Shown here: positions 1 to 7,950 of the stretch, piece by piece
How positions within the stretch are numbered: position 1 is the first letter of the stretch
Layout of the letters: the number at the start of each line of letters is the position of its first letter
DNA from: Lentimicrobium sp.
GTDB taxonomy: Bacteria; Bacteroidota; Bacteroidia; Bacteroidales; Lentimicrobiaceae
NCBI GenBank assembly: GCA_024709105.1
Contig: JANJXJ010000195.1
Coordinates: 1-46,301, forward strand
Length of the DNA: 46,301 nucleotides
Reading direction: 5' to 3'
Notes under the pieces: generated by a model
What the model was told of the DNA's origin: nothing
Database searches by the model: none
The model's input: the letters and a program-made list of their open reading frames with translations, nothing else
Translations under genes and position numbers: made by a program

Positions 1-196
1 TTTTGACAAAGGGAATCTGATTATTCGCGGAAAAACACGGGTTGGGCACAGGACTTATTCTGCATATCAGCCGCCATCGTACGTGCATAAACTTTTTGAA
101 GGTCATACCATTCTTGAACACCATCCGGGTGATATTTCGAATGGGAAACCACAGCAGGATATCTGGTTGGTAAAAATCAATAAGCCGGATAATTAA
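1..196 (+). CDS. C-terminal fragment of an unidentified protein (5' end outside window)
   Basis: The second frame is open from base 2 to a TAA stop at 194-196, giving the last 64 residues of a protein whose start lies outside the window. The fragment ends in a short hydrophilic tail (DIWLVKINKPDN). I do not recognise a family: no catalytic motif, transmembrane segment or T9SS sorting domain is visible in what remains. It is read as coding because the frame is open from the window edge and ends before a clear intergenic stretch that leads to the next gene. Confidence 0.5.
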   Translation, partial: FDKGNLIIRGKTRVGHRTYSAYQPPSYVHKLFEGHTILEHHPGDISNGKPQQDIWLVKINKPDN

Positions 197-402
197 TATC
201 AAGAGGTGTCTCATTTTTATATGAAGTGATCTTTCAAGCCTGATAATCAATAGATAGCAGGTGTATTAATAATTTCAGAGCTTCTGCTGGTAACAAATCT
301 GTTATTATTTTTATTGACTGCTTTTTAATTCCGCAAATATTATAGGCGCATATGCCGTAAAAATGCCGTAAAGAAACCACAACAATCAGGGACTCCGCAA
401 AG

Positions 403-410
403 TACTTTTG
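403..410 (+). promoter_or_regulatory. Putative -7 promoter box for the XRE gene
   Basis: TACTTTTG is an exact match to the Bacteroidota -7 consensus TAnnTTTG and ends 21 bases before the ATG at 432. It overlaps the upstream in-frame TTG at 408, which argues against that TTG being the real start. No convincing TTTG -33 box was seen at the usual spacing. Confidence 0.4.
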
Positions 411-431
411 TCAAAAATTAAATCCGGTAAA

Positions 432-1019
432 ATGAATCAATTAGGAAGCATTATCAGTTCAGCCCGAAAGGCCAAGGGCTTTTCACAGGAAAAACTTGCC
501 GAAGAATCAAAAGTAAACCTTCGCACAATACAAAGAATCGAAAAAGGAGATTCTGTTCCTCATGGCGATACACTTCAAAGAATAGCGAAAGCTCTTCAAT
601 TACCATTAGAGGAATTATTAGAATCAGGACCCGAAATTAATTCAGCATATATTAAACTGATGCACTTTTCGGCATTGATATTCTTTTTTATACCACTTGG
701 GAATATTTTTCTTCCGCTTATTCTCTGGATGGTGAAAAAGAAAACGATCAGAAATATTGACTTCTTTGCAAAAAATCTGCTGAATTTTCAGATTACCTGG
801 ACAATTATATTTTCACTCCCCATAGTTTTAATTTTTGTAAGCCGGGTTTTCAACATCAATATTGAAACCGGAGAAACCTACCTTAGTCCCTGGGCCATAC
901 TGGTCACATACCTTTTTTCCTTAGTCGCTTTAAATGCTGTCTATACTTTGGTAGTTGGGGTTGTGGTGAAGGAAAAGGCGAAGAATTACTTTCCTGTGGC
1001 CATCAGGTTTATTAAATAA
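432..1019 (+). CDS. XRE-family helix-turn-helix regulator with DUF4870-like membrane domain
   Basis: The protein has 195 residues from the ATG at 432. Residues about 3-60 form a classical Cro/C1-type helix-turn-helix (start of the domain LGSIISSARKAKGFSQEKLA, then the recognition region NLRTIQRIEKG). From residue about 70 the chain is hydrophobic with roughly three or four membrane segments, resembling the DUF4870/Tic20-like domain fused to XRE regulators in Bacteroidota. It is therefore probably an inner-membrane protein with its DNA-binding domain in the cytoplasm. An in-frame TTG at 408 would add eight residues but overlaps a promoter box. No partner gene is evident. The ligand and target are unknown. 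Confidence 0.8.
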   Translation: MNQLGSIISSARKAKGFSQEKLAEESKVNLRTIQRIEKGDSVPHGDTLQRIAKALQLPLEELLESGPEINSAYIKLMHFSALIFFFIPLGNIFLPLILWMVKKKTIRNIDFFAKNLLNFQITWTIIFSLPIVLIFVSRVFNINIETGETYLSPWAILVTYLFSLVALNAVYTLVVGVVVKEKAKNYFPVAIRFIK

Positions 1020-1206
1020 AGCAGAAAAACAGCATCTGATCAAGAAAACAGATTCTATGATTTAAAGAATCGTTATTTATCTGCTCGTCAGGTGCAATTG
1101 CAAAAAATAAATTTCGGAGTGAAGTTTTGATACTTTCTTGCTATTATATTTCCTTTTGCGGTGAAAAAACTCTATTTATACCGCAAATTGTGCGGTGAAA
1201 AGGAGT

Positions 1207-2340
1207 ATGTATATACACGAAAAAGAAAACTGGTTCAACTTTGTTTGGGACAACGAGAAAATTTTTCCAATATTAGCCGCTGTACGACATTTACAAGGTA
1301 GGTTGCTTGGGTGTATGGAAAGGCTTGGTTTCGATTTAATTGAAAGTGCAAAATTAGAATCTCTGGTTTTAGATGTTGTTGACACTTCAAGAATTGAAGG
1401 TGAATTTCTGAATCCAGAGCTTGTTCGCTCTTCCATTGCGCGAAAATTAGGAATTGAAGGAACTGAATATGTTTCGATACCTAGAAATATTGAAGGTGTA
1501 GTTGACGTACTGTTAGATGCAACTCAAAATTACGACAAAACACTTTCAGAAGAACGACTTTTTGGTTGGCACAACGCATTATTTCAATCCGGCTACAGTG
1601 GACATTTGAAAATTGATGCTGCACGTTACCGTTCGGTGGGCAAGAAAGTTGTTTCCGGTTCATTTGGTTGAGAAAAAGTACATTTTGAGGCTCCAAATGC
1701 CGGCCGGGTTATTAATGAAATGAACATTTTTCTTGATTGGTTAAACCAAAATAATCACACGGATTTATTGCTGAAATCAGCAATATCACATTTTTGGTTT
1801 GTAACCATTCACCCATTCGACGACGGTAACGGACGACTTGCACGAGCAATTATGGATATGTTTTTGGCACGCAGCGAAGGTAGTAAAATCAGATTTTACA
1901 GTATGTCGAACCAAATTTTCAAAGAACATAAGCATTACAACGAAATTATTGAAAAAACACAAAAATGAACAAGTGACATTACGAAATATTTGCTGTGGTT
2001 TTTAGATTGTTTCGAAAGAGCATTGAATTCTAGTAAAAACAATTTAGAAATTATACCCGACAAAGCACATTTTTGGGACAAACACAAATTCACATCCTTA
2101 AACGAGAGACAACGCAAAATAATCAACTATTTGTACGACAATTATGAAAATGAAGCCGGATTATTGAGAACTTCAAACTATGCGAAACTAGCAAACTGTT
2201 CGACAGATACAGCTTTGCGTGATTTGCAGGATTTGGTGAAGAAAAAAATCTTGAAATCAGAAGACACTGGAAAGAAAACCAATTATCTGATTATTAGTCC
2301 AAAAAATATACGAATTCCAAAAATATCGGCAACAAATTAA
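1207..2340 (+). pseudogene. Fic/DOC family protein gene interrupted by two in-frame TGA codons
   Basis: One reading frame runs from ATG 1207 to TAA 2338-2340 (377 codons, the usual length for this family) but contains TGA at 1669-1671 and 1966-1968. Translation continues in the same frame on both sides, so these are nonsense changes, not frameshifts. The N-terminal part carries the inhibitory motif TSRIEGE of autoinhibited Fic proteins. The middle part carries the catalytic Fic motif HPFDDGNGRLAR (1810-1845). The end is a winged-helix-like region. Family members usually AMPylate proteins using the motif histidine. The first TGA falls after VVSGSFG, where homologues usually have Arg; the second falls after EKTQK, where a small residue such as Gly is common. 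No intact product is expected unless the stops are read through. Confidence 0.85.
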
Positions 2341-2687
2341 ATACAACCAAGCACCAGCACCAAACGCACGCCAATGTTCACAGCCTTGCTGACGATCTCA
2401 TAGCGGGTTTTGCGCCCGCATTAAATTTGTCTCTTTACGACAGCGAATACGCCCGCAACCTGCCCGTGTCCATAGCTTTGGTCGTTTTGAGAACTATAGG
2501 ATTGTTTTTTAAGGTACTTAACAATATAATATGCTGTTGAGCCTGCAGTTTCCAGATTATTCTCAAAAACTTAAAGTTGAAATCAACAAAATATATTAAG
2601 AATTAGGTATTTTTGACTGTTTACTTCGGGTTACCATTACACTTTTACAAAAAAGGGTTAACAAATTTATTTCATACCAGCACAAAA
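2341..2687. other. Gene-poor stretch after the Fic pseudogene
   Basis: I see no credible gene in this 347-base stretch. Bases about 2350-2500 look richer in G+C than their surroundings and include a short inverted repeat (GCGGG/CCCGC near 2404-2420). This may be decayed sequence linked to the broken Fic gene. The right end holds the promoter box of the next gene. Confidence 0.3.
2608..2615 (+). promoter_or_regulatory. Putative -7 promoter box
   Basis: TATTTTTG matches TAnnTTTG exactly and lies about 70 bases upstream of the ATG at 2688. An in-frame TTG at 2613 overlaps this box, so the later ATG is the better start. Confidence 0.35.
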
Positions 2688-3068
2688 ATGACAGTACTTC
2701 TTTCAGCGCAAATTTTTGCATTTTTTACGGGGATAGTTATTTTATTTCAGGCTTGTCTGGCTGCCGGTCTGCCCTGGGGCGCAGCTTCCATGGGAGGCAA
2801 ATACCCTGGAAAATATCCTCCGCGAATGAGGCTATTCGCTTTATTCAATATACTTGTATTAATTCTGATAACTGCTATTGTATTAAGCCGGGCCGGGCTG
2901 TTTTTGCCACAATGGATGCCAGTTGCAAAAATTGCTATTTGGGTGATTGTAGCCTTGCTTTTTGCTGGAACAGTTATGAATACAATAACGCCGAGTAAAA
3001 TAGAGCGGGTCTGGGCTCCGGTTGCTCTTATTCAAATGATAACAAGTGCTATAATTGCTCTGAGCTGA
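2688..3068 (+). CDS. Small four-helix membrane protein of unknown function
   Basis: The protein has 126 residues and almost the whole chain is hydrophobic, with about four membrane segments. The conserved-looking parts are a first loop rich in Gly and Pro (GLPWGAASMGGKYPGKYPP) followed by charged RMR, a second helix ending LSRAG, and TPSKIERVWAP before the last helix. I recall uncharacterised small membrane proteins with this loop pattern in several bacterial phyla, but no function is known to me. The ATG at 2688 was chosen because the upstream in-frame TTG at 2613 coincides with a promoter box and would add a non-membrane extension. It ends with TGA and stands alone. Confidence 0.7.
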   Translation: MTVLLSAQIFAFFTGIVILFQACLAAGLPWGAASMGGKYPGKYPPRMRLFALFNILVLILITAIVLSRAGLFLPQWMPVAKIAIWVIVALLFAGTVMNTITPSKIERVWAPVALIQMITSAIIALS

Positions 3069-3201
3069 AAATCAAAAATTATTAATTGGGAATTTCAACG
3101 AAGTGAATCATTAATTTAAGCCAAACAGATTGACCATTCTTATGCCGGGTTGCTGCCATTATATAAACCTGCCAAAGAATTTGTTCTAGCATTTTAATTA
3201 A

Positions 3202-3237
3202 AACCGGTTGTTGGCTGCTTTACAGACTAAACCGGTT
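3202..3237. promoter_or_regulatory. Pair of AACCGGTT palindromes (candidate LacI-type operators)
   Basis: Two perfect 8-bp palindromes AACCGGTT lie at 3202-3209 and 3230-3237, 28 bases centre to centre and each inside AAACCGGTTGT. They sit about 60-95 bases upstream of the -33 box of the cysteate synthase gene. The same core occurs twice upstream of the TonB receptor at 38.3 kb. The core fits the AAnCGnTT pattern common for LacI-family operators. Confidence 0.4.
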
Positions 3238-3296
3238 GTATGAGTCTGCCCATTCTTTTAAAGGAATCACAATTGCACTCAGGCAGTTTGACATTC

Positions 3297-3326
3297 TTGG
3301 CCTTTGCTCCACTTTTCTTACTTTTG
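3297..3326 (+). promoter_or_regulatory. Bacteroidota promoter of the cysteate synthase gene
   Basis: A TTG -33 element (3297-3299), a 19-base spacer and TACTTTTG (3319-3326) match the Bacteroidota promoter layout. This places transcription start a few bases downstream and just before the ATG at 3348. Confidence 0.55.
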
Positions 3327-3347
3327 CGATTTCTTAAAGGAATTGTT

Positions 3348-4640
3348 ATGTCGGCTTTTGAACCTACCCGTTATAAGTTGCAGTCGGTGGCTGCCGGAAA
3401 TATTTTTGAAGACAGCGGCTGGCTGCTCGATGCTCCCGGGGCTGAAAAACCAAGCCTGATAAGGGCCATTTACGAGAAAAAGCAACTCAATCTGCGTGGA
3501 AACCAAGCCGGTATTTACACTTTTGCCGATTGGCTGCCCATTGTACGAATGTTGCAAGGGTCATCGGCTCCGGTTACCTATAAAAGTGAAGGGTTAGCCA
3601 AAGCCCTGGGTTTGAGTAACCTTTGGATTACCTTCAGCGGATACTGGCCCGAACGTGAAGCAGCAATGACTACCTGTTCTTTTAAGGAAACCGAAGCCTA
3701 CACGGTTTGTGGAAGGATGCCGGGCACTCAGCATCAGGTGCTTGTAGTAGCTTCTGCCGGAAACACAGCGAGAGCTTTTGCAAAAGTTTGTTCAGATAAT
3801 AAAATCCCCTTGCTGCTTTGTGTTCCGCACGATTACATCAATGCATTGTGGTTCGAAAAACCGCTCAACTCATGTGTAAAGCTGGCGGTTACTGCACATG
3901 GCAGCGATTATTTTGATGCCATTCACTTGTCGAATCTGGCAACTCAATGTGAAGGTTTTTTGGCTGAAGGTGGCGCCAAAAATGTTGCCCGCCGCGATGG
4001 AATGGGCACTACAGTACTTTCTGCGGTAACTACCATCGGCCAGATTCCTGAATATTATTTTCAGGCAGTGGGGAGCGGAACAGGTGCCATAGCTGCCTGG
4101 GAAGCCAACCTCCGGCTGATTGAAGATGGCCGGTTTGGCAGCAACAAAATGAAATTGCTGGTTTCGCAAAACTCACCTTTTTTGCCTATTTACGATGCCT
4201 GGAAAGCCGGATCGCGCGAAATGCTTCCTTACGACGACGACCTTGCCCGTGAGCATGTTACCGAAATTGATGCCAAGGTACTCTCCAACCGCAAACCGCC
4301 ATATCCTATAGCAGGCGGGCTTTTTGATGCTCTCAACGACAGCGGCGGTGATGTGCTGAAAGCTTCCAACCGTGAATCAAGATTGGCGAAAGAGCTATTC
4401 CTTGAAAAAGAAGGCATAGATATCTATTCTGCATCAGCTGTGGCTACCGCCTCTCTGATTGAAGCTGTAAAAGAGGGGATTGTAGAAAAAGATGCTCTGA
4501 TTATGCTCAACATCACCGGAGGAGGTGAAGAAAGGTTCAAACGCGAACATAGTCTGCATTATCTTGAACCTTCATTGTTTTTTGGTATAACTCCCGATGC
4601 CGCTGAAGTAAAAGAAAAATTAACAAGTTTAAGTTGGTAA
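3348..4640 (+). CDS. Cysteate synthase (PLP-dependent, threonine-synthase fold)
   Basis: The 430-residue protein belongs to the threonine synthase branch of fold type II PLP enzymes and most resembles the cysteate synthase family, which makes L-cysteate from O-phosphoserine and sulfite. The PLP lysine is Lys113 in CSFKETEAYT; a serine/glycine loop (VVASAGNTARAF) and a late glycine-rich LNITGGGEERF fit phosphate and cofactor binding. In Bacteroidota, cysteate is the precursor of capnine-type sulfonolipids; in methanogens it leads to coenzyme M. The start at 3348 is supported by AAAGGA just upstream and by the promoter that ends at 3326. An upstream in-frame ATG at 3240 lies before that promoter and would add a spurious 36-residue hydrophobic leader. 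No other sulfonolipid gene is adjacent. A threonine synthase paralogue is the alternative. Confidence 0.75.
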   Translation: MSAFEPTRYKLQSVAAGNIFEDSGWLLDAPGAEKPSLIRAIYEKKQLNLRGNQAGIYTFADWLPIVRMLQGSSAPVTYKSEGLAKALGLSNLWITFSGYWPEREAAMTTCSFKETEAYTVCGRMPGTQHQVLVVASAGNTARAFAKVCSDNKIPLLLCVPHDYINALWFEKPLNSCVKLAVTAHGSDYFDAIHLSNLATQCEGFLAEGGAKNVARRDGMGTTVLSAVTTIGQIPEYYFQAVGSGTGAIAAWEANLRLIEDGRFGSNKMKLLVSQNSPFLPIYDAWKAGSREMLPYDDDLAREHVTEIDAKVLSNRKPPYPIAGGLFDALNDSGGDVLKASNRESRLAKELFLEKEGIDIYSASAVATASLIEAVKEGIVEKDALIMLNITGGGEERFKREHSLHYLEPSLFFGITPDAAEVKEKLTSLSW

Positions 4641-4675
4641 ATAAATACTAGTCATAGTAACAACACTGATTTGCA

Positions 4676-5161
4676 TTGAATATCAAGGCACAAAACCTCA
4701 TCAGAAACTACAAACTTCTTCCTCACCCCGAAGGAGGGTATTACCGTGAAACCTACCGTAGTCCTGAAATAATCAATGTTGACGACAAACAAAGGAACAC
4801 CGCAACCGCCATCTATTACCTGCTGAACGACGGAGATAAATCACATTTCCATCGGTTGAGTTCCGATGAAATATGGTTCTTCCATGAAGGAGAAGCCCTG
4901 GAAATACTGACGATTGATCAAAGAGGAGATTTGATTATCAATACATTAGGTATAGATAGTGAATTAGGATCTGTTCCACAATTAACTATAAAGGCAGGCA
5001 CCTGGTTTGCAGCAAGGATAAAAGGGGGGGCAGGGTATTCGCTGGTTAGTTGTGTAGTGGCACCAGGTTTCGATTTTGCCGATTTTGAAATGGCAAATAA
5101 AGTACGGTTGTGTGCACTTTTCCCTCACTTAAAGGCTGAGATAGAAGAGATGAGTATGTAG
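4676..5161 (+). CDS. DUF985 (Cupin_5) family cupin protein
   Basis: This 161-residue cytosolic protein matches the Cupin_5/DUF985 family along its whole length. The N-terminus has the family hallmark LLPHPEGGYYRETYRS. It is followed by TAIYYLL, SHFHRLSSDEIWFFHEGEALE (the metal-site-like cupin motif) and a late GYSLVSCVVAPGFDFADFE. The family is structurally a single-domain cupin with no firmly known reaction. TTG at 4676 is the only usable start: an in-frame TGA lies three codons upstream and there is no nearby ATG, and it gives the usual family N-terminus. It lies 35 bases after cysteate synthase and may share its transcript. It converges with the ATPase gene, with two bases between the stops. 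Confidence 0.85.
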   Translation: MNIKAQNLIRNYKLLPHPEGGYYRETYRSPEIINVDDKQRNTATAIYYLLNDGDKSHFHRLSSDEIWFFHEGEALEILTIDQRGDLIINTLGIDSELGSVPQLTIKAGTWFAARIKGGAGYSLVSCVVAPGFDFADFEMANKVRLCALFPHLKAEIEEMSM

Positions 5162-5163
5162 CT

Positions 5164-6321
5164 TTATTCAGCTATTATTTTTAGTTCTGACAGTGCCTGA
5201 TGTAATCCACAAACAGTTATTCCTTCATGGAGCAGGTAAGGGTCTCCCTTTACAGGAGCAATTATATAAGTATGCATAGGTTTAAGTGCTTCGATCGCCC
5301 TGTAATTGCCAGCAGATAAGCCTGGAGCAGAGGATGCTTTACATTCCACAGCGATAATTTGGTTGTTTATATTTAACACCAGGTCCATTTCGTCGCCCTT
5401 TTCTGTGCGGTAAAAGCCTGCAGGTACATTTAATTCAGAAATTAGCTGTTCAACAACAAGCCCTTCCCAGGATGCTCCAAAAACAGGATGAGCGAAAAGC
5501 ATGTCTATATTCTTAATTCCGAGCAACTGATGCAGAATCCCGCTGTCTCTGACATAAATTTTTGGCGATTTCACTAATCTTTTTTTAGTATTTATTTCAT
5601 AAGGAGGCAGTGAACGTACCATATAGGTTTGTTCCAGCAGATCAAGGTATTTGCGCATGGTAGGATGGGTCATTTCCATAGCTGCAGCTATCTTGCTTAA
5701 ATTGGTTGTTTGGGCCTGATTATGAGCACATAGTGTTAAAAATCTCCGCAATTGCAATGCCGGAATCTGAAATCCAAGCTGAGGAATATCTCTTTCAATA
5801 TAAGTCTTAATAAAATTATCGCGCCAGATATAACTGAAGTTATCATTTTCTGCCAGCACGCTTTCAGGGAATCCACCCCTGTTCCAGAAAGTCATAATAT
5901 TTGTTTGAGGAATCTCTGTACTTAGAAATGGAGTAAGAGCCAGATATCCTATTCTGCCTGCAAGAGATTCTGAACTTTTTTGAATTAAATCACGCGAGGC
6001 TGAGCCCAGCAGGACAAATCGGCCATTCCTGCGATTTTTGTCAATAATACTGCGTAATACCGAAAAAAGCTGTGGCAAAAGTTGTATTTCGTCCAGGCAG
6101 ATGATTTTATCCTCATGTGTGTTGAAAAATAAAACCGGATCGCGCAGCTTATTCAGGTCTTCCATACTTTGCAGATCAAGATAAATGGCATTGGTTTTTT
6201 CTGAAAACAAATGTTTAACAAGTGTAGATTTGCCGCATTGACGCGGGCCAAGTATGGCAACTACTGGAAATATTCTGCGGAAAGTTTCTATTTCTGCAGT
6301 AAGTGAGCGAGGTATGTACAT
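5164..6321 (-). CDS. AAA-type ATPase with C-terminal DUF4143 domain
   Basis: The 385-residue protein has a P-loop at residues 25-33 (GPRQCGKST), a Walker B-like ICLDEIQLLP, an arginine/sensor region (LLGSASRDLI), then a winged-helix region and a C-terminal DUF4143 domain with nuclease-like residues (EKGDEMDLVL and IIAVECKAS). Such ATPases are abundant and often mobile in Bacteroidota; they are suspected to act on DNA or in defence, but no reaction is established. The ATG at 6321 was chosen over an in-frame TTG at 6348 because that TTG lies inside the -7 promoter box. A perfect 20-bp-arm palindrome lies immediately upstream. The gene appears monocistronic. Confidence 0.85.
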   Translation of the reverse strand: MYIPRSLTAEIETFRRIFPVVAILGPRQCGKSTLVKHLFSEKTNAIYLDLQSMEDLNKLRDPVLFFNTHEDKIICLDEIQLLPQLFSVLRSIIDKNRRNGRFVLLGSASRDLIQKSSESLAGRIGYLALTPFLSTEIPQTNIMTFWNRGGFPESVLAENDNFSYIWRDNFIKTYIERDIPQLGFQIPALQLRRFLTLCAHNQAQTTNLSKIAAAMEMTHPTMRKYLDLLEQTYMVRSLPPYEINTKKRLVKSPKIYVRDSGILHQLLGIKNIDMLFAHPVFGASWEGLVVEQLISELNVPAGFYRTEKGDEMDLVLNINNQIIAVECKASSAPGLSAGNYRAIEALKPMHTYIIAPVKGDPYLLHEGITVCGLHQALSELKIIAE

Positions 6322-6345
6322 CTTCAAGTTATTATAAATCAAATG

Positions 6346-6353
6346 CAAAGATA
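6346..6353 (-). promoter_or_regulatory. -7 promoter box of the DUF4143 ATPase gene
   Basis: On the minus strand this reads TATCTTTG, an exact TAnnTTTG match about 25 bases before the ATG at 6321. The place where a -33 box should lie falls in the palindrome at 6367-6407. Confidence 0.5.
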
Positions 6354-6366
6354 ATAAAAATTAGCA

Positions 6367-6407
6367 ATCTTCGTAAATTGAAAGTATTACTTTCAATTTA
6401 CGAAGAT
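6367..6407. repeat. Perfect palindrome, 20-bp arms, one-base centre (candidate operator)
   Basis: Bases 6367-6386 are the exact reverse complement of 6388-6407, with a single T at 6387 between them. The palindrome begins 13 bases upstream of the -7 box of the ATPase gene, so it covers the -33 region. Such an arrangement fits an operator for a dimeric or tetrameric protein. A mobile-element end or a cruciform site is the alternative. Confidence 0.7.
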
Positions 6408-6443
6408 ATTTTTAATGGGTGGGTTACTGAAATGGCAGAATCG

Positions 6444-6475
6444 GTTAATGCTTGCTGCATTAACTCATCAGCAAG
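6444..6475. repeat. Two overlapping, mutually exclusive inverted repeats
   Basis: GTTAATGC (6444-6451) pairs with GCATTAAC (6457-6464), while CTTGCTG (6451-6457) pairs with CAGCAAG (6469-6475). The two stems share bases and cannot form together. They lie in the stretch between creD and the ATPase gene. No T-run follows, so a simple terminator is not supported. Confidence 0.35.
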
Positions 6476-6549
6476 CAGTAAAAGCTTCCCCGGCAATGTG
6501 TTGTTTTGCAGGTATCAGGAAATGAATATTTTCAGAAAAAAGGTTGCAA

Positions 6550-7869
6550 TTAAGGTTTTGTCCCCAGCGACAGGTTGTACCAGTCAATTTTTCTCGAAAA
6601 GTACATGGTGAGGGCAAGTATTATAAATACACCAATACTTCCGATAAGCAGAGCATAATCCTGAAGCTGAATAATAACAAAAATGAAAGAATACAGCACA
6701 GAAAGGATTCCTGTTATCAAACCGGTAAGTTTCCATGATTTAAGGATGGCCCGGATATAACCGCCAATCAGAATCAAAGTAGCTAAAGCTGAAATTACAA
6801 AGGCATAATTGAACCTGATGTGCTCAGAAATTGCCAGCAGTAATGTGTAAAATACAATCAGCGCGATGCCCACCAGAATGTATTGCACCGGATGAATAAA
6901 AATTTTATTGAGTACTTCAATAAAAAAGAAAACCAGGAAAGTAAAACCAATAAATAAGATGGCATAACGAATGGCCCTGTATGATTTCTGGTAATTATCA
7001 ACGGGCAGCAGCAGGTCAACCCCAAAAGCCGATCCTTCAATTGTTTGATGAGAACCAGTCCATATTTGCGGAAAGTTTCTGTTTAAATGAAGCACATTCC
7101 AGTTGGCGATAAATCCATTGTGATCAACTTTATGAGTATCAGGCAGAAATGCTCCATTAAAACTGGGATTGCTCCAGTTTGAATTCATGTTGATGTCGGT
7201 AACCTTTCCCATGGGTGTAAAGTAAAGTAACTGACTGCCTTTCAAGTCAATAACAAAATCAAACTGGTAGCTGAGACTATCATCAGCATTCAATTGAACC
7301 TTTGCATTGATGCCACTGCTTACCACATCGTTTGAAGAAACACCGGGATTAAACGAAATCTGCTGCTCATTCCATTTTAAACTGATCTGCTGCTCAATGC
7401 CCCTGAGATCAGGAATGCCAACCACAAATTCAGCCTTGTTGAACTGAATATTCTGTGGTTTGATATCAAGAACAGCAAAATCAAGTTTATTGAAAACTCC
7501 CGAGAAATGTAAACGTGAATCATAAACTACTACTTCGTAGATTCCTCTTTCCCGTTTTTTCGGACTGATTTCTCCATTCACATCAAGCTTATCGGGCAGA
7601 ATATGAATATAATCTTTGATTTGAACAATGCGTTCAACGGAATCCTTTTTTACAGTTTCCTTTATGTACCTGAAATAAGGAATCGAAATAAAAGGTCCTG
7701 CAATGGTTTGTTGCCCTCCCCATTTTGAGCTTACTTCGGCAATAGCTTGCTCCTGAGTGTGTTCCCTTTCAAAAATCAATCCTCTGATCATGAAAGCAGG
7801 GATAAGAAGCAGCAAGGCAATAATGACAATAGTGCCAACTTTGAAATAAATGTTGTGTTTCATGCTCAT
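6550..7869 (-). CDS. creD: CreD-family inner membrane protein
   Basis: The 439-residue protein matches the CreD family (cell envelope integrity, formerly Cet). It has an N-terminal membrane helix (residues about 9-30) followed by EREHTQEQAIAEVSSKWGG, which is the family hallmark. A long periplasmic beta-rich part comes next (ITAGPF-like segment TIAGPFISIPYF, about residues 35-300). At least four C-terminal membrane helices follow (about 300-425). In enterobacteria CreD belongs to the CreBC regulon and affects colicin tolerance and beta-lactam response. No CreBC-like two-component genes are adjacent here, so regulation is unknown. It starts at ATG 7869; a second ATG two codons later is equally possible. 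Confidence 0.88.
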   Translation of the reverse strand: MSMKHNIYFKVGTIVIIALLLLIPAFMIRGLIFEREHTQEQAIAEVSSKWGGQQTIAGPFISIPYFRYIKETVKKDSVERIVQIKDYIHILPDKLDVNGEISPKKRERGIYEVVVYDSRLHFSGVFNKLDFAVLDIKPQNIQFNKAEFVVGIPDLRGIEQQISLKWNEQQISFNPGVSSNDVVSSGINAKVQLNADDSLSYQFDFVIDLKGSQLLYFTPMGKVTDINMNSNWSNPSFNGAFLPDTHKVDHNGFIANWNVLHLNRNFPQIWTGSHQTIEGSAFGVDLLLPVDNYQKSYRAIRYAILFIGFTFLVFFFIEVLNKIFIHPVQYILVGIALIVFYTLLLAISEHIRFNYAFVISALATLILIGGYIRAILKSWKLTGLITGILSVLYSFIFVIIQLQDYALLIGSIGVFIILALTMYFSRKIDWYNLSLGTKP

Positions 7870-7950
7870 GGGGAAAAGGATTTGATATAATGCCCGAAAA
7901 GAGTAGCTAAGTTACAAAAATCTGATACTGTATGCAATTATAACCAACAG

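Noticed and set aside
1207-2340. Recoded TGA (for example as Gly) in the Fic gene
   Set aside because: Several intact genes in the window end with TGA (at 3068, and on the minus strand at 39403 and 40388), so the code is standard here.
2404-2420. GCGGG/CCCGC inverted repeat as an integron attC site or small RNA
   Set aside because: The stem is only 5 bp and no integrase, core site or further repeat was seen.
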